A stretch of DNA of 64,000 bases from Certhia americana (taxonomy: Eukaryota; Chordata; Aves; Passeriformes; Certhiidae), in the NCBI GenBank assembly GCA_018697195.1, contig CM031860.1, positions 60,246,861 to 60,310,860 of the forward strand, in the 5' to 3' direction. The translations under genes and the position numbers were made by a program. Of the stretch, positions 22,351 through 36,600 are shown in pieces (the first letter of the stretch is position 1; every line of letters starts with the position of its first letter). A model generated the notes under the pieces. That model made no database searches. It saw only the letters and a program-made list of their open reading frames with translations, and had not been told where the DNA came from.

Positions 22351-25300
22351 CCAGTCTTGAACTTTAGAACACGTAAAATTATAATGATCTAACTATGGCT
22401 GAACTATAGATTTTACAATTCTATTTGCCAAAGTTGGCTCATGTAGTTCTCAAAGAGAGCTTTAGTAACTCCTGGAGTATGGCATGATTGATAAGAAAGA
22501 AAACACACAACAGAAAAGGATGTTAGTGAAAAAGAGTCCTTGAAGATTGTGAAATATTCTCTTCTGGCTGTATCTATACAGAGGAATTCTGGAGTTCTTC
22601 TGAGTTCATGAAGGATACGACCTGTGCCTTACCACACTCACCTCACTCCTCCCCTTCTCTGTGCCCATGACTCTATATCTGGTTCAGATATACACCTACT
22701 TTATAACCTCCTTCTCCTCCTTCCCCAGCCACTTTCCATAATGCTGTGGAGGGAGAAGCCTTCCTGAAAGTGCAGCTCCTCCTTGCTCCTTGTGGTCTAT
22801 TGCTGCCCAAAGAGCTCACAAAGCCATCTGAGACACATTCTCAGTCGTGGCTCCATCTGCACATGGGGATGCTCCAGCTCCTGCTGCAACCACACAAAGA
22901 ACCACAAGGAGAAACAGCTGTAGTTTTTCACTCAACCACTGCAATTCCCTGGCCTGCCATTACAACAATTACATTACAAAGGCAATCACAGCCCTTCCGC
23001 CATGCTGACTCCTCCAGACACCAGGACCTCCCGCCTGACTTCAGGTCTCCATTCCATAGGGGGCAAGAAAACAATTCTTCCTCCTTTGTTGTTGTTGTTG
23101 AGGTTGCTTTATTTATCAGCACGCTCCAGCACACACAGACAGCAGCCCCAAGAGCTCTGTACCACAGGCACCAGTCTGCGGTCACAGTCTTGATCTGCTA
23201 CTGCAGAGGATGAAAGGAAGAAGAAATCAGAGAACAAGATGAGTGGTTAGGCTTCTGCCTTGTCACCAGCACTTTCTGAGCATGAAATAGCAGCCCCCAA
23301 AAGATGGCAATTACCAGCCAGCTGTTCCAGGCCCAGAACAAATTGGTAATATTTCCCAGTATTTTTTAATCCTAGCATCAAGGCTTACTTAGAGACAGGG
23401 TCCCTGTATATTAGAGGCTGCTCACAGAGAGCACAGAAGACAGACCCTGTTTAAAGAGTTTACTGCCTGTGTAGTGCAGGCATGGAGTGGATGTCACACA
23501 TATTAAGGCTCCTTGAAAAACATATTTTTAGCATCCACCCATTTTGGCCAGGTGGGGGAATGATGGGGGCCTGGCACTTTCTAAAGTTGAGAAGAAAAAC
23601 TTAATTTATAACACCAACCAGCCTTTTTGAATCATAATCATTTCCCTGCAATTATTATTTATAAGAATAAATCACTAGTTACTTACAGAAAGTTTATAAA
23701 CACTGGGAAGAATTCTGTGATTTTAAGTGTTATCTGACAAGTAACTTTAAACAGTCCTTACTTTGGAAATTTAACTCTAGTGCCCAAGTCCAGAGAAGAA
23801 AAAGGAGGTCAGGGTGACACCTTCCTCTCTTCCCTGACCGCAGAAGAGATGATGGCGACGTAGAGTGGGTGCCAAAAGCGAGGTGGTATGAACACTCCAC
23901 CCAAAAACACAAGCCAAAATTCCATCTTCAACAATCCTAAATTGCTTAGGGTTGGGAGAGGGAGGCATGCCACTGAAAGGACTAATGCAAGGTTAATGAT
24001 AAGAAGAAGATTACAGCAGAGCCGAGGATAAACTGATAAGACCTGGCTCCCAGCCTTCTATTTTAACCACTACACAGCTGCTGTCCCCCATAAAATTATA
24101 CCTCTATCACTCCCCTCCCTACTAGCACTGATCAATGTTCATTATTTTCTTCACCAAAATGTGTAGAAACATCATTGATACGTGTTCCATCCCCCTGAAA
24201 GCTCATATGGCCAAAATAGGCCAGCATGAAGAGATTTCCAGAGGGGTTGGAAGGAAAAGAGAGGTCACACATGTCAGTGACTGAGCACAGGCATTATTTT
24301 TGGATGGCATTTATAATCAAAAAAAATAATCAATTGTACAGTCCTGTGCCTTCCAAACACTGAGATAATTCCTTAGTGTGGAATTACCCAATTCATCACG
24401 ATGAACTGGGAATTGCAATGGTGGGCTTTACAGCCAGGAATGTGGATCCAGCTGTTTCTTCCACCCCAGTGTGAAAACTATTGAAACATTCTTTATGGGC
24501 TTGCATATTTCATAGTCTTCTGATAGAAAAGTAAAAATATCTCCTATGGACGAAAATGAAACATCCTATGAAAATTACCAAATGAAGCACAATCTTAGAG
24601 AGGACTGCTGCTCAACATCTTTAATGGGAAAAGTGGGTTTGCTTGAGGTGAAAGATCACACCTCATCAAGACAGGTCAATAGGCTATTATAGTTTAACTT
24701 TGATTTCAAGAAATAACAGCACCTGTAAGTTGTAGAAGTGCTAAGACATCAACAGGTGATAACTTACAATTGGACATTGCAGAGCATGTAACAGTCTAAG
24801 TGTCTAAGATGCTCATTATCTTTAGTGGGGCATAAGATGTTGTTAGGGAATCCTTCCTCTCAGATTTCAGAAGAGAACTACTTCAGAAAACAGTCCATAT
24901 ATGTAATAAATTCAAATTTTAATATGTCACCTGATGACTCTTTTGATAAATAGGCTTTCTAAAGGTTAGGTAAACTACTAAGTCAGAAAGTAAAGAAAAG
25001 GCATTTGTCAGGGTAGAGAAAAATAATTTTTATCTTTTAAAATTTTTATTTATCTTTTATAAACAAACCAATATGCATTTGTGTAACAGCAATATGGAAG
25101 TGGCTTTCTGACCACTATACTTTACAGCATGACAATAAGGTAAAGAAATTGAGATTTTGGGGTCAATGAAAGACAGAAAGTAGCCTTGATGTCTGATGAT
25201 ATCAAGACTTACAACATTGGCCCCAAATGCTGCTAAATACATAATTTTATTAATGAAGTGCCATTTACCTTCTGCATAATGTTCAATGAATGATGCATAT

Positions 25301-25798
25301 ATCTCTAGGTCATTGTCAGACTAATAATAAGCTGGTTTTAGTAGCAAAATGTTACCACTTTCACAATTCTGTCCAAGAACAACCCTGGACAAGTGGCAAT
25401 TTTGTTGGCTCCCAAAGCAAACTGAATACTTGGCACCCTACCTAACGTGAGGATTACAGTATATTACACAGGATAATGCTGGCCTGTGTCTTGCCAAAAT
25501 TAAACCTAACCTAATTACATGGAGTAAATTATAGCTTTCCTTGTGGGGTAAAACACAAATTGTAAAAATGGTTGCTCCACAATTAACTATATAATCCCAA
25601 TGCTGTCATTAGAAATTTCTAAGACATACTTCAAAACAATGACTAGCGTAGTACAGTCATTCCTGTGGGATGGAATTAAATTCCTTTGTGTAATTTTGCA
25701 TTTTTTTTCATGCCTGTCCTGGCACATGACCAGCAGCCTATAAGAACAAACACCATCTTAGGATCAGAAAGGACCAGAGAAAAGCTACCTGGGAAAAC

Positions 25799-25860
25799 AC
25801 AGAATCATAAAATCATAGGATAGCTTGGGTTGAAATGGGCCTTTCAAGACCATCTAAAAA
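25799..25860 (-). repeat. Short CR1 3' end fragment
   Basis: The string cagaatcataaaatcatagg and then tagcttgggttgaaatgggc match the antisense CR1 terminus (octamer repeat followed by a gtttgggttggaagggacct-type string). About 60 bp are retained. Confidence 0.8.
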
Positions 25861-27159
25861 CATATGAAACTCGAGATTATTTTTGGTAGAATTTAACAGA
25901 TTTTGAGTGCTCAGTAGCAAAGTTACTGCATTTTTTTCAGAGTAAGGGTACAGCTCTCCCCAGAACTCAGAATCCTCTATGGTCAGAGACACAACATGTC
26001 CCATGTTAATGCACTTCATACCTTGAACATCATTTAAAGGCTGAGATGAAGCAGGGGCAGGGAATATTCATAACAATAATATTGGTATTATATATTCATA
26101 ATTCATAAACAATATTGGTTTGCAGATAGGAAAATGCATTGAGGAGACAAACTTGGGCTGCAAGTGGAATTCAGCACTTGTCAATGAACCACAACTACCT
26201 AACACCTAACCAGAGTTAGCTGTCACCTAGGACCTTGCCCAGATGATCCACAAAAAACTTTTTCCACGAGATATTTCACCTTCTGGTATTTAGAAGCTCA
26301 AGCAGGTACAGTTTATTAGCTTCCCATGCAAGTTACCCTATATGGACTGCTCTTGGAGAGCACTGGAAGCCCAATCTGCACCAAGGGGGCAACTGAGAAC
26401 ACATAAGTCCTGCATTCAAAAAACAGAGAACAGCTCAGTATTATCTGTGGAGGGAAAGTATTTAATTTTTTTGACTAGTAAACAATCCTTTATCTAAAAT
26501 CTCAAAATATTTACTCTAACAAGCACTGCAGTTTACACACCTTATTTTTTTACTGTGATAATGCATTTTATTATTAACATACTCATATGAATATTTCATA
26601 CTGAATATATTCCACATGCTGTTGGCTATTTTAAACAACAGATGTGAGAGGGATTTAAATGCCAATTTTAAAACTGTGCAGTTGATTGAAATCCTGTGAG
26701 CCATTCATAGATTGCCAGATATTCTATTTACATGATTCCTCCCATGTAAAATACTTCAGGGAATACTCTAGACTCTGGCATATGGTTTAGAATGATGATG
26801 ACTGATGTTGGAGATGCCACACAGACAACAGGACATATTATCTGGTTACATCTGTGCGTAAAATACTTTGAGATTTTTTGATAGAAGGGGTTATGAATGC
26901 GTGAGGCTGAGATGTTGCATTTATGTCCCTCTAAATCATGCTCAGAGATAACAAGCAGTTAGAGCCCCATCAGTGCAAAAACAAGCACTTTTATGAATGC
27001 ATTTCATTGCATCCATGTGCTGTTATCCCCCTGAGCAATTATGACTTGTGGGTGAACCTTGAAAAATTGGGGAGGATCGGCTGAAGGGGAGAACTCCAAT
27101 GCCAAAACACATCCAGAGCCTGAAAACGGAAACCTTGTGAGAATGGCCTGTGCACAGTC

Positions 27160-27330
27160 AGATTGCAGAGCTTACTCTTCCCTCCTTCCAACACCGGGGA
27201 AACCCCTGTCCATGCCACAAATCTGACTGACTTCCACTTCTGCATCTGCAGCCTCACAAATCCCACGGGCCTGAAACTCCCACGCTCTATAGCAGAGGCC
27301 CTGCCTGACAGATTACATGCAAATGTTACA
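27160..27330. promoter_or_regulatory. Weak candidate non-coding regulatory block
   Basis: A GC-richer patch within AT-rich intron, containing a perfect POU octamer ATGCAAAT at 27317-27324. One such octamer per strand is expected by chance in a window this size, so this is only a pointer for conservation analysis. Confidence 0.15.
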
Positions 27331-30300
27331 AATACATCACAGGCTAGAGCAGAGGAATGTTCACAGTGCTGCAGACACACTCGGGAAAAAAAAAAAGATC
27401 CAGCAAGACCCCTTGGTGCAGTCCCCATGGTAATACATCCTGAATGAGGAACTCTATCGTGTGAAAACATTCCTAATAATTCCTTCTGTTTTCATTAATA
27501 ATATTAAATTTCCTGCTTCTGGGGTATCTTTTGTTTTAACAAGCACAACTTTTTGTCTCATCTTCTGGGAGGCTGCGCCACTGTAAGTCTATTATTACTA
27601 TTTATGCTGAAGTCTTTTAAATGGGCCAGGCATCCATATCCAAAATCAGCAATTTGCAGGCCATAATCTCATACCAACCAGATTAACATGACACCTGAGA
27701 TGTGTTTTCTTTCAAGACACAGGAGTCTGAATGGCTGAAAGTACCAGAAATGCATGAAAAAAATCATTTTTCTGCTTCAGAAACATATGCATTGGATTCT
27801 GTGGTGCTTGTGAGTGAACTTTGGTGATTTTTTCTTGACAAAGAGTCAACAACTAAAATTTGAATCAAATTGTAATAGTCCAATGGTTTGAAATCACTGT
27901 GGGGAAAAGAAAAAATAAAAGGTGTTTTCTTACTATCTGAAATACCTCATTCTGGCCCAGAAATAATTAGGGGTGGATAAATTATCTGGCCTGCGATCTT
28001 CTCTGGCATATTATTTTACTCGTGTCTTTCTTCTTCCTCTGTAAGGGGTGCTTGTGGTCATATTGTTCTTTTATTTATGGCTCACAGCCTTTTCAGTGGC
28101 AGCACACACACCCAAGTGTGGGCCCAGAGCAGGAATGCAAATTCCTTGGGAGGTAAATGGGAAGAGAAAAATGTCCAGACCATGCCTAATCTTTACAAGG
28201 ATGGCAGTTAAACAGAAAACTGCACCCTTAAAACCCAAAACCAGGGAAACAACAATGCTTAATTATAATATCATGCTTTCTATATTTGTATATATATGAG
28301 CTTTAAATATAAGACCTGTGGATGCCTAATTGGTTCTTTTTAAATTCTGCTATAAAACAGCACCTGTATTATCCAGCTGATGCATCCCCTGATTTATTTT
28401 GCTCAGTGGTGACTTGCTTCCACTCTGAGTCGGTCGCTCCCAGGACTGCTCTCTGGCTCAGCTTTCAAGCTGATTTCTCTGACAAGCTGGCAGCAATAAA
28501 ATAATTCATTCCAGAGACTGAGAGAATCACCCACAGCATATACTGCAAGGATTGCCTGGCAGCAGTACAGAGGCCTACGCAATGGGAAGCCTGGGGTAAA
28601 CCCTGTGCTGGGACGCCTGGATGCCACAGGGAGGAGGGAAGGCTTCGGTAATTCGACCAGGAATAAAGGCAGCCTCATGGCAGTGGGATGGGAGGAATGC
28701 CAGAGAGGGGCTGCTCCAAAGAAGACTCACTGAAAGGAGGAAGGAGCAACCATGAAGAGGAATATTTTTAATAAAAACAGAATTTCCGTGAGAAGAAGCA
28801 ATGGGATGAAGCCTGCAATGTGGTGCAGGTCTGTGTATCCGTGACTGCTTCTGAAAGCACAGGGAAGGTAACTGAGGACAAGTCAAAGATCCAAGCTTTT
28901 GCCATGATTTCATATAGTTTTGTCTGTCTGGAAATGCTGGGAATCCACAAGCTGGAAAACAAATAATCCTTGCGCTAAATAATATGATGTAGGAAGTCTA
29001 GTAACTCTGAAAATCTAAAAAAATACTAAAAAGTGTTACTTCTGTTCAAAAGAACAAAGGTAAACTCAGAACGTAGGAAGAGCACAGCATTTTAGATCAC
29101 GTCTGTGGATGGGATTTCTCTAAGAAAAAATAGACTTGAGATACTGCATGTACCTGTGGAAGCCACTGATGATGTTCAAGGCAATCAGGATTTCCCCATA
29201 TCAGTATGACATGGAATGAACTGCCCAATATCTCACTGAACAATCAGCATCCTGTTGCAAGGAAGTCTGATTACACATCCCTGAGGACTCCCAAGCCAAC
29301 CCCATTTAGGTAGAGATTTATCACTGTTTTCTTACTAAACTCCTGGAGTAGGATCTGCTGTCTGATGCATTTGAGGGCCAGGGACCCCACTGTCTTTATG
29401 CCCTCAAACATGTATCAGCACAGCCCCAGCTGACTCCAACGTGCTGCACTGGAGTCCCACTGCAAATCAGGGTGATTTGGCAAGTTTCCTCTGAGATAAC
29501 ACAGCAGAAAAACAATGTTTGACTGTGCTGGCCTTGCTCTTTGAGCACGCAGAAATTATGCTGTTGGAAAACTATCTCAGCCTCAGCATGAACATTCCTT
29601 AATTTGACTCCAGGCTGGTGGAACCATAATTTTTCAGCATTTCAGAGAGTGAGAAGAGGCCTTCTTGTAACAGAGAGAACTGTCCAGTTGGTTGAGATCA
29701 TTTCCATTGCTTCCATTCCAGCTTGCCCACATCCAGTTCACTGATCCTTAAGGATTCCCTGGCCAATGTCAAATGCCTAGCCTGAGGCTGGGATGGCTCT
29801 CCACAGACCCTCTCTGGGAGGTGATGCACCACACTGCCCCTTCCCAAAGAAAAGGCAATGTAACCACACTGTCAGGCCAGCAGGGATGCAGAGCAGGCTT
29901 CAAAACATGACATTCAATCCCATATTGAAACCTTTCTGTTGCACTGCCAGGCTAAAGCTGGCAGAATTTAGGATTATATTTCTAATTAAGCAGAAAAATT
30001 GCTTCTATTTTATTTCTAAGCTACACGTTACTCAAGTGACCAGCTATTCCAAATGAAAACTGCATTGGAAAATTCCCAGAAACTGAGGTGTGGCATTAAT
30101 TCTGTATAAAGCAGAGCAGAAGGCAGCTGTCTCCCTTCTATAGCATGAGCAGTTAGTTGGTGCCCAGCAGTCTTAAGAAGATTAAATATCACCTTAATTT
30201 CAGAAGCCTTCTGCTCTGGCTGTAAAAATGCTGTAACTGCAATAATAATACAACCAATTGTAAAACTTCAATGTTTGGCTTGGATTAGTACCACTGCTAC

Positions 30301-31698
30301 TTTGTTCCACAGGGAAAGTAGTGAAGGGAATCTTATGTGCTATCTCCTCCAGATGAGAAGGGTTAATTACCCAGTATTCATTACTGCAATTGTGGTTTTG
30401 CTTGCTCAGTGGAAAAAATTTCTGTTTTCTGCTTTACAAACAAAGGGTTAATCTTATCAAAAGGAAAAAACCAAAACACCTCTGAAAGCAGACTCTTTTT
30501 TTCCATTAGCCTTTTAGAAAAAGGAAAAGAAGTGGAAAATCATTTCTGGCTACTAATTTGGGGAATAAAAAAAGGTTAAATAGCTATTCTGGGGACAGTA
30601 AAGCTGGGTAACATATACCCATGTTCATAGGTAAACACACTACAGATAGTTGTTCAGGGAACATCTCAGAAGAGGCATTCAGGAGCTGTTATCTCAAACC
30701 TATCAAAGCCTCTTCCCTTCCTTTAAAGGGGAGATGTGGAGCAGACAGCACAGCACCAGCCAGGCTCTAGAGGTGACCTTCCCTGCTGATGGCCCAGGAC
30801 CTCATCTGTGAACCCAGGAGCAAGGGGTTCCCACCAACTGGGAGTAACATGAGGATAAACAGAACCAAATTGTGAGCCTCTCTGGTACAGGCAGGGATGC
30901 AGAGAGAGAAGCATGTTGTTTTAGTGTGTTTAACTCACTCAAATTTACCACGCAGTTTCATCTTGCAGCCCCATATTTCCTGTCCTAATCTCATACACAA
31001 TGTGGGGTTTGTACTGTTAAACAGTTTCTCTGTGGTTGCTCCACAGCGATGGGCAAATTGATTCCTGTATGAAAGGCCAGACTCTGTTTTCAGATATTTT
31101 TAGTGTTTCCACTGGTCTGAAATGGGAGTAGCTGGTGTGTTCAGGAGCAGCTGGTGGAGGATAAGGCACAGGTATAAGGCACAGAGAGCTGATTGCTTCT
31201 CAGTTCTCCCCGGTGCCTGTGAGTGAAAATGAGGAAGACATCTACTCCTCTTACTGCCTCAAAATGTTTACTCATAGTAATATTAATTCTGTCTTTTCTG
31301 TTGTTGCCAAAATTACATATTCTTTGGGTAAGAACTGCACAACTGTTCCAAACTATTTGTGCAACAGCACCCCTCTACAAGGAGCCAGAAATAAGAGCAA
31401 CATTAACACTCCTTTAGAGGAAAGGCTAAATACAAACTCCTTTCAACAAAGTGTACAGCAAGACAGTGACATTATACAACTATCACAGGCGTGATCAAAG
31501 GACACTAAAGCCAAATAAAATGTTTCACTGGCTTCAAAGTAGAATGGATGAAGAATATTGATGTTTAAGGATGGATGTGAACAACACTGAAAACTGAAAG
31601 TGACCACTGAAAGTGGTCTCCACTGGCATCTCCCTGAAGAACTGAACTACTCTCCATCATATATTAAGGAATTATATCAAGACTGAAGCAATGTACCA

Positions 31699-31699
<1 letters not shown>

Positions 31700-31735
<36 letters not shown>
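31700..31735. repeat. Poly-A run (36 nt)
   Basis: An uninterrupted A36 tract. It could be the tail of an old retroposed sequence, but no polyadenylation hexamer, gene-like body or clear target-site duplication is seen next to it, so simple-repeat expansion is equally likely. Confidence 0.97.
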
Positions 31736-31736
<1 letters not shown>

Positions 31737-32802
31737 CCCATGAAAAGCACAAGTCATAAATGATCCCAGGAAAAGGAACAATACAAATTATTTAGGAAAA
31801 AAGCTGGATAAAATTACCACCTTCACCCTTCAAAGTTGTTGCCTGAAACCAAATCTAAATCCCACCTTTGCTGCACAGGGGTATTGCTGGATGGAAAGGT
31901 GAAACATCTCGAGAGCAGCTGCAGTGCAAACAGCAGCAGGGAAAGATGCAAACCCACCTGCTTAGTAACATGTTCGCCTTAGGACAACATATGCTGTGTA
32001 GGTTATTTGTGTGAGCGCTTTGATACCTGATTTGATCTATACCTTGGGGTATTTTTTTTTTTAGTTTAACAAGTAGTAGACCTTGTGACAAATCCTGATC
32101 CTTTTTCAATGCAGTCAATTGACCCATAGGCAATTTGTGCTGGAATTTAGGGAACATTGCTTTAAAAGTTCTCTAGTTTGTCCAAATGTGTTATGGCTTG
32201 CCTGCACACAGTGGATAAGCAGACCCAGGTTTGGGATTCTGTCATCTAATCAAAGGTCAAGCTTCCAGCATCACCCATCAAGCCAGACAGCACACAAACA
32301 GTGTGCCACTGGGAAAAGGACTACCCCACGTCAGACTAATACCACCTGGCCCTAAGTGCTTCTCTGTGCTTGTGATTTCTTAAAACATCCTTGTCATGGC
32401 CAAAGCTTCCTGCCTTCCAGAGCTGGAGAAGTGACAAGTGCTTTGCATTCAGCCGCAATTACCCGGTGGGAGTGGTGGTTAGTGTGAGGCCACCACAGCA
32501 CAGGCAATACACCTGATAAAAGGGTGACAATCCTGAAGAAGGGACAAGGAAGCAGGGTTTCACTGGGAACAGATGAAATGCTGTTAAGATTGTAACTCAG
32601 CTAGTGAGAATGTAATTATTTAGACAGCCTTACTCCATGCAAGGAGAGAGACTGGAGCCCCAGTGTAACATCTCCCACCTTTACCATTCCCACAGGGTGA
32701 AAGGTCAGTTGGAAGGTTGCCTTTTCCAGCAAAATCACTGCATTTCACTGAGGGTCTCAGGTGCTGGATTTTTTGATCACACATTCTCAAGACCTAAGAG
32801 CA

Positions 32803-32842
32803 GAAACTGGTTATTAAAATGGGAAACTGGTTATTAAAATGG
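32803..32842. repeat. 20-bp perfect tandem duplication
   Basis: The unit gaaactggttattaaaatgg occurs exactly twice, at 32803-32822 and 32823-32842. Confidence 0.97.
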
Positions 32843-35321
32843 CAGCAGCTATGACTGAAAACTGTTGACAAGTGTAGCCAGGGAGGGCGGGGAGAGCTGG
32901 CTTTTCTGTCATACATTGCTGATTCTGAGCAAGGAAAGTGTAATTGGCAATAAATTAAAAGGAACAACCTGATGAAATACTAAAATTGTCATCAAAAAGG
33001 AACTGATATAAACATCACAGGAGCTTTGCCCCATGAAAAGCAAAGGAAATGCTCTTGGAGAGTGAGCTAAATGCCTCATAACTTACAGAACATGAAGGAA
33101 GACACACCTGTAGTGTAAAGTCACAGGAAAAAAGTTTTCATCAGCAGAGCCAAGCCCACAAATAGCAGAACAGAATACACGTTCCTTCCTATGCCTCAAC
33201 TATATAAATATATATAATACTCAGCATGAGAAGTCGGTACCTGCCTCCTTCACTCCTGTCTAGCCAAGCTCAGAGCCAAATGAATGCTCAGAGAGAAGTG
33301 GGGCATCAGTGAGAAATCAGCTACACAAAGACTCGCCTTAAATCCTCTGGAATAACTTAGCAGGTCTAAAGGCTCTGGTTCACAGTTCAAGCAACATAAG
33401 TTCAGACAGATTCTACAGAAGCCAAAAAATAGCAGAAGAAAGCAAAAGAAACCAAACGCCAGTGCAGTTGTTCTAGAGGAGAGGCTGTTTGTTGTATTGG
33501 CTTGCTGTAAAAGCAGCCACTTTCTCCAAAAAATTGCTGGCAAGTAACTTCCTAATATTGCAGGAAGGATTTTTCTCTATTACTGCAGAAAGCATTGGCA
33601 AGGCGAAGAAGTTCAAGACAAACCTTCCACCCCCAAAACTTCTCACCTCTATTATAATAATCTCTTATCTTTCAAGAGATTCTGCCCAGAGCCAGATAAC
33701 CCTGAATTCTGGGAAAATTCAAATCTATCTAAAAAAATGGGGCAGGTCAGACCTGCCTGCCTGTATCAGACTTACAGCACCACCAGCAATTATCTGCCAC
33801 TGTGTGCAGATAAAGCAGATTTTTTCTCTGGAGCTCTGTACATGGTGGGCTTCCTCAGCACGAGTGTCTATTAACACAACATGCAGGGAGTGCTGCGGCA
33901 CAAAAGCGGAAGGATTATGGTACAAACAGTTCAGTAGCCTTCAAAAGCCTTCACTATGTTAATAGCCTTTAAAGTGACATTTCAGAGCACCAGTGGCACC
34001 TGGTCCAGCTGCTCGCAGCTCCGCTTCCATCCAAAGCCCTCTCTGCTCATCTCCCCACCCCACGGGCCAAGGTGAGGAGGGCTTGTGCCTGCCTACTCAG
34101 TGCTAAAATTTATTGGTTAGGCAAGAAGAGAGAACAGGATTCTCCTTCGGTTTCTTGTGCACATTCTCCTCTACAGCTGCTGAACGTAACTTTAGCAAAC
34201 ATCAAGGAGAACAGGAGGCTTTACTGAATTAAAATATTTAACATACTGGCTAGTCATCATTCCCTTTGAAACCAATACCCATCTGGGATTTGACTTCATG
34301 AAGACTGCTACAGTCTTTCCATGCCATGTCCCAAAAAAGTTCAGAGGGGAAGCACATTGTTGTATACTTTATGTAGGCCCACAGAAAGATTTGGTTTGGA
34401 GTGCACATGGACACAAAAGCTTTTTATCTCCAAGGACCTAACCTTTGATAACTGTCATTGCAAGCATTTTATTTTGCTCACTTAAGTAGCGCTATCAATA
34501 ACTGCCTTTTGCTCTGAAGGCAAATGTGGTCTGCTTTTCCAAGCAAATGAAAACAAATTAAAACACCCATCAGTTGTTCACTTCAGCAATTTGATCGCTA
34601 TCTTTTTTTTTTTTTAAATTTATTTCCAGAAGATCCTTCAGGCCAGATAACAGTCACTCACTGCCTGCAATGCTGCACTGCAGTCCACAGCATGTGTATT
34701 TTTTGAGAGCTTCAGTGAAATATGAGCAAGAAGCACAGATTAAATCTGGCCTGGAATTACAGTCTGAACTCTGCAAAAACGGATACAGCAGGTCAAGTTC
34801 TCCTCTCAGTTACACCAGAGCAGCATTCCAACAAAGAACAGAAAATCCATGTTTTTTGCCCTCAATTTTTAGGTTATTTATACAACCTGGAATGATGGGG
34901 GGAGTTAGAAGGATTAAAATTATTTGTAAGAAATCAGTGGCAAACTGCATGTGTACAGATCACTGGTGCATCAGCTGAATGCTTGACCGAAGAACAAAAA
35001 AGTGAGTCTCTGTCATTTGGGAGGAGGAAGGTATATATTACTGCCTTGCAAGTCATATGCCTCTCTGTGGCAATTTCTGGAGCCTGGGAAAGGAGTGTAG
35101 AGAAAGCTTTCCAGGCAGCAGAAATTCAGCTGCAGCAGCACAGAGCCCAGCAGGGTGATTTTATTCAAATACTTAAGATTCCTCAGTTATTCTGATTTAC
35201 TCTGCCTAACAGTATGATAAGACACACAGGCTTTCACACTACCACGGCTAGGTGGATGCTGCTCCCCAGGAGATCTGGTCTAATTGCATCTGTCAACACT
35301 GGAGAGAGTTGTGGATGCACA

Positions 35322-35368
35322 CTCAAAAAAAACCCCCAAAAACCAAAAACCAAAAACCAAAAAACCAG
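35322..35368. repeat. (AACCAAAA)n-like simple repeat
   Basis: The sequence has the form cccccaaaaaccaaaaacc repeated with small variations. It is low-complexity DNA. Confidence 0.8.
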
Positions 35369-35819
35369 CAAGGGGAATTTGACAGTTACCTTTAAACGGA
35401 AAGAACTGATATAAACACAGTGGTGAACACAACCCTGTGGAATACAGCCTGGGGAGTGCTCATGGGGGAGCAATGCAAGGTATTTCTGATGTGCATTTGG
35501 TGAAAACAGCATTTGGGGCCACAAACAAGTGCGGACATAAATGGATGCAAGAGAGTTACATGTGAGGAAGGGGACAGGGTATTGGAGAGACAGCATTTAC
35601 TGGCCCTGCTCCTCCACTTGCTGACAGTGGGGACACATCAGGGATAAATTTCATCCTGTGATTCCAAGCAGCTGGCCAAAACCATAAAGCTGCAATCTGT
35701 AAACTTATTTAGACCTTTTTTTTTTTTTCCCTTGCCCCCGCAAAAGTTAATAACTCCCCCTCACATACACACATGCACATTGTTCAGAAATATTAGCCAT
35801 TTCTCCCCTGCTCCAGCTC

Positions 35820-36600
35820 TGGTAAGTCAGGTAATTGAAGCTTCAAAGGAAAATCACAGTTTAATGGAGCTGTGCTTGCCAAAGAAGACAAAGGACTTTG
35901 ATTAGATTTCTTCCAGCTTATTTACATGACTTATCTTTTTATAAATTCAACTTCCTTCCAAACTTGATAATGAGATGCCTTGGAAAAAAGAAAGAAATGG
36001 AATGGTTTGTTTTGTCACAAGACAAGTGATTATTTTTGTGATAGACTATGTCTGGTGTAAAGTTCAAAAACAATGGAAGTAATAGTCTTTAGGCAAAACA
36101 CATAACTGTTCCCGATAACAGTCTGTGAGGAAAAAATGGCAATTTTCAAAATTCTGCATAATAGCATGGACAAATAACCTTCCAGGAGCAGCTGTCATGG
36201 TTAATTTCTGCTCTAAGATATGAAAACAGGGATGGCTTTTTGATTAGATGTTATTCATAACTTTTTTTTTGCATTTAATTTCTTTTGCCTGAGTGGAGAA
36301 TGGGCATTTCCGAGACAGGAAAGACCATTAGCATACTAGGTTAAAATGTTTCCATGCATTTCAGCCCCTGTCATTCTGACTTGGACACAAATCTATCCAA
36401 TTTCTCCACCGTGGAATCCTCAGAAAATCACAAGCGTGCTGATATTTTCCTAAACTAGCCTATAAAGTGTGGTAATGAGCCTTGTAAATATTGAGATTTT
36501 AGTGAGGGAAAAAGAGGGTAATTGCATAATTTGAAATGATGATGGAAGTTACTTTCTAGGTAATAAGTGATACAAAAATAGACAAGGTGATTTCCCCTGA
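35820..36600. promoter_or_regulatory. Candidate conserved non-coding region (weak)
   Basis: This is repeat-free AT-rich DNA with dense homeodomain-like TAAT cores, including gtaattg near 35831, tttgattagattt near 35896 and gtaattgcataatt near 36521. The texture is that of vertebrate conserved non-coding elements, but no alignment was possible here, so the call rests on composition alone. Confidence 0.2.

Noticed and set aside
33489..33962. 157-codon + strand frame
   Set aside because: It has no recognisable motif and no surrounding exon structure; treated as chance.
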